A stretch of 25,753 nt of DNA from a virus, in the IMG/VR virus record IMGVR_UViG_3300017752_005326, positions 1 to 25,753 of that record; one strand, given 5' to 3'. Below the pieces are notes generated by a model. It saw nothing but the letters and a program-made list of their open reading frames with translations. It was not told the DNA's origin and ran no database searches. Shown one piece after another: positions 1 to 6,453 of this stretch. A program made the translations under genes and the position numbers. Position 1 is the stretch's first letter. The number at the start of each line of letters is the position of its first letter.

Positions 1-1323
1 ATTGGAGTTGTAAAGTTGATTATATGACTGTCTTAATGCATCCAGCCCTTCTCTAGCTCCCATTCCGGAAGCTTTAAAGTTATCTATAAGATGAATAGCT
101 TGATCATTGGTGAGACCCATTTGATTAGTCATTAATATTGCAGTCTCTAGTTGATCGGCATTTAATCTAGCAGAAGTCCCTGTATGCTTAGTAAACTCTA
201 ATTGAAATTTGACTAAAGGTTGAATATCGGTACCAACAATAGACATGCTTTTCTGCATCTTGACCATGTTCTCTCTCATCTGGTATCCTGCGTCTCTACC
301 TATATTCATAGACCTTGCTAGATCTACTGCTTCTTGATCAGCACCAAAAAATGCATACTGTATAGCTTCTGCTACGAAAGCCATTGCTTTAACTAGTACT
401 AACCCTTTAGTAAATGCTTTGAGCATTGAACCAATACCTTTTAATATAGGAGTAAGAGTACTACCTAACGCAGATTTAGAAGTAGCCATTCCTTGTTCGG
501 CTGTCTTTATAGTACTCCCAGCAGCAGAGCCGGTTCTTCCTTCAGTGTACCTATCAAGTCCAAATTTAGACAGACGTTCTCTTGTCATACCTTTACCTGA
601 TCTAAACTGATCCATAGATACAGGGTCTTTTTTCTGTTTTTTTAATTCTTTATTATAGTCTACTAATGCTTTAGTCATTCTATCTCGAAGATCAGCTTCT
701 TCAAGTGCGATGATTTTCCTCTCACGTTGGAGTTCGTTAGCTTTTGAAAATCCATCTGTAAGATTTTGGTCTAACTTTAACATTTCAGATAAACCTCCTA
801 GAGTCCCATATATGTTACGAGACATACTCATTGATTCATTTGAAAGCTGCTTATAGGTACCTCCTAAAGATTTAGCATGGTCAGATGCGTCAGCTAAATG
901 TTGAGATTTATTTTGCAGCTCATCAACTTCTATACCTAGTAGTCGAACTTTATTTTTTTGACTAGCAGTTAACTCCTTATCATTTTTAGCTGCTTTAGCA
1001 TAAATTTTATTTATATCTTTGAGAATATTTCGTCTCTTGGTTTCGTTTAAGCTTATTTGAGCGTTTAATTTAGCAGATTGTCCAATTAAATTATTAGCTT
1101 CCTTTATTAACTGATTGTTTGATTTAGTATTTTTTCTAGCAGTTTCCTGTGCCTTAGCGAAGTTATCTGCTGATCTGTAAATCTGAGCAAAATCTTTGTT
1201 GAACTCTTTGTTTTCCTTGTTCATGGAAACCATAGACCTCTGAATTTCTTTTAACGCGTCTCTAGTGTTTAATACATCTTGTATTTGTCCTTTAGAAAAT
1301 GATGGTGCTTGATCTTCAGCCAT
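1..1323 (-). CDS. Tail tape measure protein, N-terminal part (cut by window edge)
   Basis: The frame is open from an ATG at 1323 to the first base of the window, giving 441 codons with no stop, so the C-terminal part lies outside. The N-terminal half is strongly charged and rich in K, E, Q, N and A, with long predicted helices (for example around residues 10-130), as expected of a coiled coil. A glycine/alanine/hydrophobic stretch follows near residues 290-330 (GIGSMLKAF, VLVKAMAFVAEAI). This fits phage tape measure proteins, which fill the tail tube and set its length. Its place directly after tube and tail-assembly genes supports the call, because tape measure genes normally follow the frameshifted assembly chaperone. 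The start follows an A/T-rich leader without Shine-Dalgarno and with a TATTTATA box. The exact family cannot be named from this fragment. Confidence 0.8.
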   Translation of the reverse strand, partial: MAEDQAPSFSKGQIQDVLNTRDALKEIQRSMVSMNKENKEFNKDFAQIYRSADNFAKAQETARKNTKSNNQLIKEANNLIGQSAKLNAQISLNETKRRNILKDINKIYAKAAKNDKELTASQKNKVRLLGIEVDELQNKSQHLADASDHAKSLGGTYKQLSNESMSMSRNIYGTLGGLSEMLKLDQNLTDGFSKANELQRERKIIALEEADLRDRMTKALVDYNKELKKQKKDPVSMDQFRSGKGMTRERLSKFGLDRYTEGRTGSAAGSTIKTAEQGMATSKSALGSTLTPILKGIGSMLKAFTKGLVLVKAMAFVAEAIQYAFFGADQEAVDLARSMNIGRDAGYQMRENMVKMQKSMSIVGTDIQPLVKFQLEFTKHTGTSARLNADQLETAILMTNQMGLTNDQAIHLIDNFKASGMGAREGLDALRQSYNQLYNSN

Positions 1324-1335
1324 AATTATATAGAG

Positions 1336-1353
1336 TTATATAATATAAATAGG
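1336..1353 (-). promoter_or_regulatory. TATTTATA box upstream of the tape measure gene
   Basis: On the coding strand the leader of the tape measure gene reads CCTATTTATATTATATAA. The core TATTTATA (1344-1351) matches the cores before the gp26-like, tube and sheath genes. It lies 21-28 bases upstream of the ATG. A phage late promoter element is my inference. The T4 late octamer TATAAATA is present only on the opposite strand here. Confidence 0.35.
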
Positions 1354-1354
1354 A

Positions 1355-1376
1355 AGAGCTCTTTTATTTAGAGCTC
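1355..1376 (-). other. Intergenic hairpin after the gp51-like frame
   Basis: A perfect 7-bp inverted repeat (GAGCTCT / AGAGCTC) with a 7-base A/T loop spans the stop codon of the gp51-like frame and the gap before the tape measure gene. No U-run follows it in the transcript (the next bases are TTCC), so it is not a standard terminator. It could be an RNA processing or stability element. Confidence 0.4.
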
Positions 1377-1621
1377 CTCTTTGAAGTAAAATCTGGTTTA
1401 ACGTTTGGTCCTTTAACTGGTGCTTCTGTAGAAGCTTGACCGCTAGCTTTTTTAGCTTGTTCAGCTAATTTATCCATATGTTCCTGAATAGTCTGGAAAG
1501 TAAACTTTCTTAGCCAAATCGGCATGTTATAAACTGTATGCCAGTCATATCCTCCGTTACCATGAAAAACTATTTCATGTATTTGTCGGAATAAAGCTGT
1601 TCTAGGTGGACAGGCTTGGGT
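1364..1621 (-). CDS. gp51-like C-terminal frame of the tail assembly protein, probably made by ribosomal frameshifting
   Basis: After the gp26-like frame there is an 85-codon open frame in the +1 (equivalently -2) register, ending at TAA 1364-1366. Its peptide includes the segments FRQIHEIVFHGNGGYDW and YNMPIWLRKF, then a charged K/A/Q/P-rich tail. This reads like the baseplate-hub assembly (gp51-type) segment that goes with gp26 in T4-like phages. It has no usable start: the only ATG is inside the conserved-looking part (YNMPIW). The same frame is closed by TAG two codons before the T7 run, so it can only be entered within a few codons of that run. A fusion to the gp26-like product by recoding is the simplest reading, which would give a protein of about 324 residues from 2339 to 1364. 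A sequencing error in the homopolymer is the main alternative. Confidence 0.65.
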   Translation of the reverse strand, partial: TQACPPRTALFRQIHEIVFHGNGGYDWHTVYNMPIWLRKFTFQTIQEHMDKLAEQAKKASGQASTEAPVKGPNVKPDFTSKRSSK

Positions 1622-2339
1622 AAAAAAACCCTATCCCAATAGGGATTGGAACCTCCTCACTCCCTGGACCGGCTGGTCTATGTGTTAAGTTAACATCAGG
1701 TTGAATTTCAGCATACTTTGCCCTCAGCCATCTACCATCTCTTGCAGTAAGTCCATTGTCTACAAAATCTCTTATAGTAGCGGCATCCGTTTCTCCGTTA
1801 ATTGATGTAATTATATGCTTTAACCTAGTTGAATTACTATAATCAGAATCAGGTTCTATTTTTTTCTTTCCTTCAACTTCTTTATCTATTTCAGTTTGGT
1901 CTGAATGAGATAATAGTTTGATAGTTACTACATTATCGGTATTGGGTAATTTAAATTCAATACTATTCCCATTTTTAAATAACTCTTCATCTATGGATAC
2001 ATTTTCTAATTTAGATAAATCAACGGTATGGGGTTTTCCATCCCAAAAAATTGGATAGTCTTTTCCGTAAGCTAATATACGAGCAGCTACCATAAGAGCA
2101 TTTTTATCTCCTACTAGTAATTCATTATAATTAATAGATTTATCTACTATTAAAGATTTAATAGTTCTATCTAATGCAGTACCGTCTTGAATATAGTTAT
2201 TATTAGTAAGTATATCTTCTTCTCTGGCGGTCATATACTTCATTTCTATAGTACCTTTTTTAAGAGGAGAAGATTCAGGATATAATAATCCTTTTGAGGG
2301 TAGTTCTACCGTTTCGGTAGGTAAACTAAATTTTGACAT
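1602..2339 (-). CDS. gp26: gp26-like baseplate hub / tail assembly protein (zero-frame product)
   Basis: This 245-residue protein begins MSKFSLPTETVELPSKG and has YMTAREEDILTN near residue 35 and GDKNALMVAARILAYGKDY near 77-95. These resemble the gp26 proteins annotated as baseplate hub subunits in T4-like marine phages. The last residues (IGIGFFYPSLST) are encoded across the T7 recoding site, so the annotated C-terminus is probably just the zero-frame end of a two-product gene. Its position between the tail tube and tape measure genes is where most tailed phages put their assembly chaperones. The start at 2339 is the first ATG after a terminator and a TATTTATA box. The family assignment rests on remembered motif similarity, not a search. 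Confidence 0.75.
   Translation of the reverse strand: MSKFSLPTETVELPSKGLLYPESSPLKKGTIEMKYMTAREEDILTNNNYIQDGTALDRTIKSLIVDKSINYNELLVGDKNALMVAARILAYGKDYPIFWDGKPHTVDLSKLENVSIDEELFKNGNSIEFKLPNTDNVVTIKLLSHSDQTEIDKEVEGKKKIEPDSDYSNSTRLKHIITSINGETDAATIRDFVDNGLTARDGRWLRAKYAEIQPDVNLTHRPAGPGSEEVPIPIGIGFFYPSLST
1618..1644 (-). promoter_or_regulatory. Probable recoding (frameshift) site: hairpin plus GGG-T7
   Basis: In the mRNA sense a perfect 6-bp hairpin (CCCTAT, loop TGGG, ATAGGG; 1644 to 1629) is followed at once by seven U (1628 to 1622) and ACCC. The zero frame reads GGG TTT TTT TAC; the continuing frame reads TTT TTT ACC. A +1 slip on the T-run keeps perfect Phe-codon pairing, and a -2 slip of the P-site codon also does. 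The shifted frame has TAG just upstream and the zero frame has TAG six codons downstream, so any shift is confined to this site. GGG can also pair with the downstream ACCC, giving a competing fold. The same hairpin plus U7 also looks like an intrinsic terminator. Confidence 0.6.
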
Positions 2340-2364
2340 AAACGTTTTTTACAACTTAAGGTTA

Positions 2365-2379
2365 TTTTATATAAATATA
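2365..2379 (-). promoter_or_regulatory. TATTTATA box upstream of the gp26-like gene
   Basis: The coding strand reads TATATTTATATAAAA here, 26-40 bases before the ATG at 2339. It lies just after the terminator of the tube gene, where a new transcript start would be expected. The core TATTTATA recurs before the tape measure, tube and sheath genes. Promoter function is inferred from recurrence and position only. Confidence 0.45.
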
Positions 2380-2403
2380 CGAATAAAAAAATTAGTATAC
2401 AAC

Positions 2404-2427
2404 AAAAAACCCGGAATAAATCCGGGT
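2404..2427 (-). terminator. Rho-independent terminator after the tail tube gene
   Basis: In the transcript sense a perfect 7-bp stem ACCCGGA / TCCGGGT with a 5-base loop (TTTAT) is followed by a U-run. It lies about 20 bases after the tube stop codon (2449-2451). This is the clearest terminator in the window and separates the sheath/tube transcript from the gp26-like gene. Confidence 0.9.
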
Positions 2428-2448
2428 CTTTAAAATATGTATCTGATT

Positions 2449-2934
2449 TTAGTAGTTCAAGATGCAGTAATCCATATTCACAGTGATTGCAAGCTCTGCT
2501 GTTTCGTCAGTACTCCAATCAAATGATCCTTGGTTAAAGTTAGTAAGAAAAGCACCTTTAATAATCCACTCAGAAACAATGTCTCCTACAGGACCTAAAA
2601 GGTTTAGTGTAATATCTTTTTTATAGAAATCTGAATAACCAGCACGGCCGGTTACTGATTCATAAGATAAACGACCCCATTCCATTACTTGTTGTGCACC
2701 AGAAGGAGTAATTGGATCATATAACGTCATCGTCATTTCTCCCCATTCTCTTTTTCCTCTGATCTTTCTGTAAGAATTAATATGATCTAGTTTAATTGCA
2801 TTGTCAGTAAAGTTAGGAGCAGATACGTTCTTTACCATGAACGATTCTATTCCATCTATTACCATATAAAATCTGTTCTGGACTTTCGGTTCGAAAGCTC
2901 TAAACATTATCTCGTTAGTATCTAATATTGCCAT
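2449..2934 (-). CDS. gp19: Tail tube protein (gp19-like)
   Basis: This 161-residue protein is close to the T4 gp19 length (163). It has the tail-tube layout: an N-terminal FEPKVQNRFYMVIDGI strand, then SAPNFTDNAIKLDHINSYRKI, WGEMTMTLYDPITPSGAQQV, and a C-terminal domain ending in LAITVNMDYCILNY. In this family the protein forms stacked hexameric rings that make the inner tube of the contractile tail and the DNA conduit. It lies 34 bases after the sheath gene, the usual gp18-gp19 order, and is followed by a strong terminator. The start has an A-rich leader (AAAGAAACAAAATG) with no Shine-Dalgarno. Nothing in the sequence looks broken. Confidence 0.93.
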   Translation of the reverse strand: MAILDTNEIMFRAFEPKVQNRFYMVIDGIESFMVKNVSAPNFTDNAIKLDHINSYRKIRGKREWGEMTMTLYDPITPSGAQQVMEWGRLSYESVTGRAGYSDFYKKDITLNLLGPVGDIVSEWIIKGAFLTNFNQGSFDWSTDETAELAITVNMDYCILNY

Positions 2935-2942
2935 TTTGTTTC

Positions 2943-2957
2943 TTTATTATAAATATA
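2943..2957 (-). promoter_or_regulatory. TATTTATA box upstream of the tail tube gene
   Basis: The coding strand reads TATATTTATAATAAA, 9-23 bases before the tube ATG, in the 34-base gap after the sheath gene. It shares TATATTTATAWWAAA with the boxes before the gp26-like and sheath genes. It could give the abundant tube protein its own late transcript. The function is inferred. Confidence 0.4.
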
Positions 2958-2968
2958 GGTTAATAAAA

Positions 2969-4747
2969 TTATCCTCCAAAAGTTGCACCAGTTGGTTCTA
3001 AAGTAAAGTCTAGAACTATAAACTCGGCAGTTTTAGCAGGTTGTATAAAGATCTGGCCAATCAATTGATTTCTATCGATTACGTCGGCTGTATTATTTGT
3101 GTCATCCATTACTACTCTAAACGCATATAATCCTTGTCTTTGTACTACTGAATCCAAGAATGGATTTACTGCAGCTAAGAATTTATTTCTAGTTGTAATA
3201 GTGTTCTGATCAAATACTAATGAATTAGCTTGATCGCCTACGAATTTCTTAAGTTCAATTAGCAGTCGTCTTACATTTACTCTGTCTAAAGCTGAAGCTT
3301 TTTTCTGTAATGTTTTCTGACCAAACACGGCAATACCTTGTCCAGGGAAAGTAGCAATTGGATTTACATTACTTGAATATAGAGTATCTCTTTCAGATCT
3401 TGTTAATTTTCTTTCTGCTTGTAGTACTGTTGGAATACCACCTCTTACTAATCCTGCAGGTGCAAACCATGGTGCTGATGCTCCATCTGTGAATGCATAT
3501 ACTCCTGGGATAGTAACTGATGCTGGTACATATACGTTTTTACCTGTCGCACTCCCTACTTGAACCCAAGGCCAATAAGTTGCTGCATACGAAGAATTAA
3601 TCTCTGCAGCTTCAGATGTTACTGTAGTAATAGCTCCTGTTCCATGTGCTACTAAATCTACAACTGCTATGCAGTCTCCTCTTTGTTCAGCTAAAGAAAT
3701 TAAACTGTCTGTTTCTGTTGCACCATTTAAAGCATGTGCATGAATTAATCCTGGTGCAGAAATAATATTAAAACTGTATTCATCTTTATTTTCTAAGATT
3801 GCAATAGCGTCTGTATAATCTGCTCCAATTAATCCTTGTGTTCCTGCTGTAGAATTGTCTACATCTTTGAAAAATTTAGCTCCTGCTACTACATTAGTAC
3901 CAGCTCCTGCGGCAAATCCTCCTGACTGTGCAGTTGGTATAGAAGCTGTATAACTGTTTCCAGCAGTATCTGAATTAATTGTAATTCCGTCAGTTCCTAA
4001 ATATCCTGCAGTCTGTTTGTTTACTGCTGAGATTCTAATATAATTAGATCTGTTTGGATATTCTCCATCTGAAGTTAAATAAGTGTTAGTACCGTCTGAA
4101 GTTTTAGATGTAGTTGAAGTACCTATTTGTTTTTCAATATAGTTATCTTCATTAGGGTCTAAACTTAGGTTACTAAATGTTTCTAGAATAACTTTATTCT
4201 TGTCATTATCGTCTCCTCTTCTTACTAAAAGAGAAAAAGTACCTTTAGCGGTATCTACGTTAGCAATTTCCCATCTGATGTTATCGGATGATCCACTCTT
4301 AAGTGATCCATTGCTCAATTCGTCTGTTGCTCCTACATAATCGCTACCTGTTACGTTGTTATATTGAATACCTTTCCCTAATGTCTCTATATTAAGTATT
4401 GAAGTTGCAGCATAAGTGCCTGATCCTGATATAGGAGTAGCTGTTGCTGCAGCCCAACCGGCAGATCCAGAAACAACTCTTGTTACCAATGCTGTTGTAC
4501 CGCCTTGATCGAAGTAGTTCTTTACTGCTAGAGAGGTAAAATATTCAACAGAAGTAGAACCTGAGTTGAAAATTCTTCCAAATTTTCTGGTGTATTCACC
4601 GAACGAAGTAACTGTAGTTGGTTGTTCGATTGGCCCGGTAACTGTAGGACCGATAAATGCCGCTCCAACTGCTTGAGGAGCAGGGGATACGAATGAAATA
4701 TCGTTCTCTCTTGTTAATATACCAGGTGAAATTATAGTCTCTGCCAT
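2969..4747 (-). CDS. gp18: Contractile tail sheath protein (gp18-like)
   Basis: This 592-residue protein compares with 659 in T4. The N-terminus (ISPGILTRENDISFVSPAP, then VGAAFIGPTVTGPIEQPTTV) and the C-terminus (RFxxVMDDTNN-type segment, QIFIQPAKTAEFIVLDFTLEPTG) are hallmarks of phage tail sheath proteins. The conserved sheath core is formed by the N- and C-terminal parts. The middle (about residues 100-400) is rich in S, T, G and A and probably holds the variable surface-exposed domains. Sheath subunits surround the tube and contract during infection. It is the first gene of the conserved tail module after the enzyme block, with a 112-base gap upstream holding a TATTTATA box, and is followed directly by the tube gene. 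Confidence 0.95.
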   Translation of the reverse strand: MAETIISPGILTRENDISFVSPAPQAVGAAFIGPTVTGPIEQPTTVTSFGEYTRKFGRIFNSGSTSVEYFTSLAVKNYFDQGGTTALVTRVVSGSAGWAAATATPISGSGTYAATSILNIETLGKGIQYNNVTGSDYVGATDELSNGSLKSGSSDNIRWEIANVDTAKGTFSLLVRRGDDNDKNKVILETFSNLSLDPNEDNYIEKQIGTSTTSKTSDGTNTYLTSDGEYPNRSNYIRISAVNKQTAGYLGTDGITINSDTAGNSYTASIPTAQSGGFAAGAGTNVVAGAKFFKDVDNSTAGTQGLIGADYTDAIAILENKDEYSFNIISAPGLIHAHALNGATETDSLISLAEQRGDCIAVVDLVAHGTGAITTVTSEAAEINSSYAATYWPWVQVGSATGKNVYVPASVTIPGVYAFTDGASAPWFAPAGLVRGGIPTVLQAERKLTRSERDTLYSSNVNPIATFPGQGIAVFGQKTLQKKASALDRVNVRRLLIELKKFVGDQANSLVFDQNTITTRNKFLAAVNPFLDSVVQRQGLYAFRVVMDDTNNTADVIDRNQLIGQIFIQPAKTAEFIVLDFTLEPTGATFGG

Positions 4748-4764
4748 GTTAAATTATTTAAGTG

Positions 4765-4779
4765 TTTTTATATAAATAT
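4765..4779 (-). promoter_or_regulatory. TATTTATA box upstream of the sheath gene
   Basis: The coding strand reads ATATTTATATAAAAA, 18-32 bases before the sheath ATG, inside the longest non-coding gap of the window (4748-4859). A second related sequence, CTATTTATTTAAG, lies further upstream in the same gap. A weak inverted repeat (TTAGTT/AACTAA, 4856-4873) overlaps the stop codon of the preceding small gene but has only four U after it, so I do not call a terminator. Late promoter function is inferred. Confidence 0.45.
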
Positions 4780-4859
4780 CGTGAGTTTATCCAAACCAGC
4801 TGTAATAGTAGTGTGGTTGTCTACTTAAATAAATAGTGCAGAGAGTTGTAAAACTTTAG

Positions 4860-5117
4860 TTAATTAGAACTAATCTCACCTGTATTTACATCGATAGAGA
4901 CGTTTCCATATTTCGATACTAACTCTTGTGTAAAACCATTTTCGAGTACTTCTAATTTATTGAGCTCATTAAATAAATTTTCTTTGTTAGTTTTTAATGT
5001 TTTTAATTGAACTTCAGCAGTACCAATATTGCTTAAAATAACACGACGTTTACTAATAAATGAATTGAATCTTGTTAATTCTTCACTTGTTATTTTTTTA
5101 ATCTTTTTTTCTGACAT
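4860..5117 (-). CDS. Small coiled-coil protein of unknown function
   Basis: This 85-residue protein is highly charged at the N-terminus (MSEKKIKKITSEELTRFNSF). A heptad-like helical stretch rich in L, K, N and E spans about residues 25-65, and a YGNVSIDVNTGEISSN tail closes it. No signal peptide or membrane segment is visible. It lies between the HAD gene (33-base gap) and the sheath gene (112-base gap), with an A/T-rich leader and no Shine-Dalgarno. I have a vague impression of similar small proteins before or within tail modules of T4-like marine phages, but I cannot name a family. A structural or chaperone role is possible and unproven. Confidence 0.7.
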   Translation of the reverse strand: MSEKKIKKITSEELTRFNSFISKRRVILSNIGTAEVQLKTLKTNKENLFNELNKLEVLENGFTQELVSKYGNVSIDVNTGEISSN

Positions 5118-5150
5118 TATTTTTAATTTATTATTATAATATATGGACTT

Positions 5151-5525
5151 TTATTCTGAAAGTAAACTTTTTAATATATTTTTTTCACGTAGAGATATAG
5201 CTTTATCGTCAAGTAGGTAATCAAAAGGTTGTTTTCCCATAACTAATCTATTATATTTTACTCCCCACTTATTTAGTTGATCTACAGTATGTTGATATAG
5301 GTTAGAGTATACCTTAGCTACGTCCATATTATAAGTAAACATCCCTCGAGCTGTATAAATAAAGATTTCATGTCCGTTATCGTATAGTTTATTAATTAGC
5401 TCTATATTATCAGAAATAGGTTCACAGTGGCTATATTTATTTTTACCTAGATGTTCTACTCCTTCTGGTCTAAAGCATAATGTATCATCTAAATCTACTG
5501 CTATAAGTTTAAGTTGTTGCTTCAT
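5151..5525 (-). CDS. Small HAD-family phosphatase
   Basis: This 124-residue protein has all the HAD motifs and no large cap domain. DLDDT at residues 11-15 holds the nucleophile Asp11 and acid/base Asp13. The Thr of YTARG (58) is motif II. A Lys near 98 (MGKQP) may be motif III, and the DD of LLDDKA (106-107) is motif IV. Small capless HADs like this are common in capsule and sugar gene clusters, where they remove phosphate from sugar or polyol phosphates. It overlaps the GatZ-like gene by 17 bases and ends the enzyme block, so it probably works in the same precursor pathway. The substrate cannot be read from the sequence. A polynucleotide phosphatase role is a less likely alternative. Confidence 0.85.
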   Translation of the reverse strand: MKQQLKLIAVDLDDTLCFRPEGVEHLGKNKYSHCEPISDNIELINKLYDNGHEIFIYTARGMFTYNMDVAKVYSNLYQHTVDQLNKWGVKYNRLVMGKQPFDYLLDDKAISLREKNILKSLLSE

Positions 5526-6453
5526 AAAGTTGATCTAATTTTTCTTTTAATTTACTTTTTATTTTTTTAGTATAGTCTGGGAGTTTTATTTTGTGTCTGG
5601 TATAATGACCACATACTTTTATTACTTGCTCTTTATTATCGATATCAAAATTATCAGTTTGCCATCTTTTCCATTTATTAGACTTAACACTTAAGTTATA
5701 CCATTTTTCTATATCTTTAGAGTTAAGCTCCTCTAATATAGCTTTTGTTTCTATTTGAGCTATTTCAGGACCTATATTTAAACTATCTAACCCATTTCTA
5801 AACCTAAACTTTATATCCTCAAAACTTAAATAATCACCGTTATGTTCTTTTGAAAGCAGATTATACTCTTTACATAGAGAGGTCATATGTGCGAGTCTGC
5901 TTGTGCTAAATTTACCGGTATTAACTTCGTCTACTAGGTCTATGCTTACTCCAGACTGTATGACACAGTATTTAATTCGGTTAAATTCTTCCTTGGTAAG
6001 AGACTTCGCAAGTTCTTCTATAAAAAATCGCATTTGATCTACGCTAAAGTACCTGATAGCCTGTTCTGTTAAAACTTCAAAGAATATTGAGCTGTTGATA
6101 GAAAAAGCTAGTTTAATAGCGTCAATGGTGTACTTTAGCCCTTCTACAACAGTAGGGTGTTTTACCCAAGGGTCAATATGTATTCCGTCAAAGTTACTAC
6201 TGTCCACATAGATTGAATAGAACCCATCGTCTTGTGTAGTTCCTTGATTAGGTCCACTATGGTCTCTAAGTATAGGAACTTGTGAATTAACATACTTGTT
6301 AAAATTACGAGTTTTTAATTGGGTATAGCCGCTATTATAGTCAACCTGTCTTCTGGTAGGTATAAATCCAAAGATAGGAATGTCTTTAGAGAACTCAATT
6401 ACTGAGTCTATAATATTAAGAGATATAGGACTTATAAAGTACTTTATATTCAT
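5509..6453 (-). CDS. GatZ/KbaZ-like (tagatose-bisphosphate aldolase family) TIM-barrel protein
   Basis: This 314-residue protein matches the motif order of the GatZ/KbaZ family: IPTRRQVDYNSGYTQL (near 31-46) for the family's T.NQVN..GGYTGM, LRDHSGPNQG (62-71) for GGDHLGPN, FDGIHIDPW (88-96) for KIHLD.S, and FEVLTEQAI (125-133) for the acidic segment that follows. GatZ proteins are class II aldolase-like barrels. GatZ itself is described as a non-catalytic partner of GatY, but relatives occur in sugar clusters without a GatY. None is visible here, so this copy may act alone on an unknown sugar or keto-acid. It shares ATGA with the AroE-like gene upstream and overlaps the HAD gene downstream. 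The length is shorter than GatZ (about 420). The substrate is unknown. Confidence 0.65.
   Translation of the reverse strand: MNIKYFISPISLNIIDSVIEFSKDIPIFGFIPTRRQVDYNSGYTQLKTRNFNKYVNSQVPILRDHSGPNQGTTQDDGFYSIYVDSSNFDGIHIDPWVKHPTVVEGLKYTIDAIKLAFSINSSIFFEVLTEQAIRYFSVDQMRFFIEELAKSLTKEEFNRIKYCVIQSGVSIDLVDEVNTGKFSTSRLAHMTSLCKEYNLLSKEHNGDYLSFEDIKFRFRNGLDSLNIGPEIAQIETKAILEELNSKDIEKWYNLSVKSNKWKRWQTDNFDIDNKEQVIKVCGHYTRHKIKLPDYTKKIKSKLKEKLDQLYEATT

Noticed and set aside
419-610. Short plus-strand open frame inside the tape measure gene
   Set aside because: It lies antisense to a well-supported frame, is short, and codes no recognisable motif.
1355-1376. The GAGCTCT hairpin as an intrinsic terminator
   Set aside because: It lacks a U-run in the transcript; kept only as a hairpin.
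1364-1516. Separate gp51-like gene starting at the internal ATG near residue 32 of that frame
   Set aside because: The ATG is inside the conserved-looking YNMPIW stretch, so starting there would lose the upstream FRQIHEIVFHG part; recoding explains the frame better.
2370-4778. Plus-strand TATAAATA octamers as promoters for plus-strand genes
   Set aside because: No credible plus-strand gene follows any of them; the same sequences are better treated as part of the sense-strand boxes.
4856-4873. Terminator after the 85-residue gene
   Set aside because: The inverted repeat is only six A/T-rich pairs, spans the stop codon and is followed by only four U.
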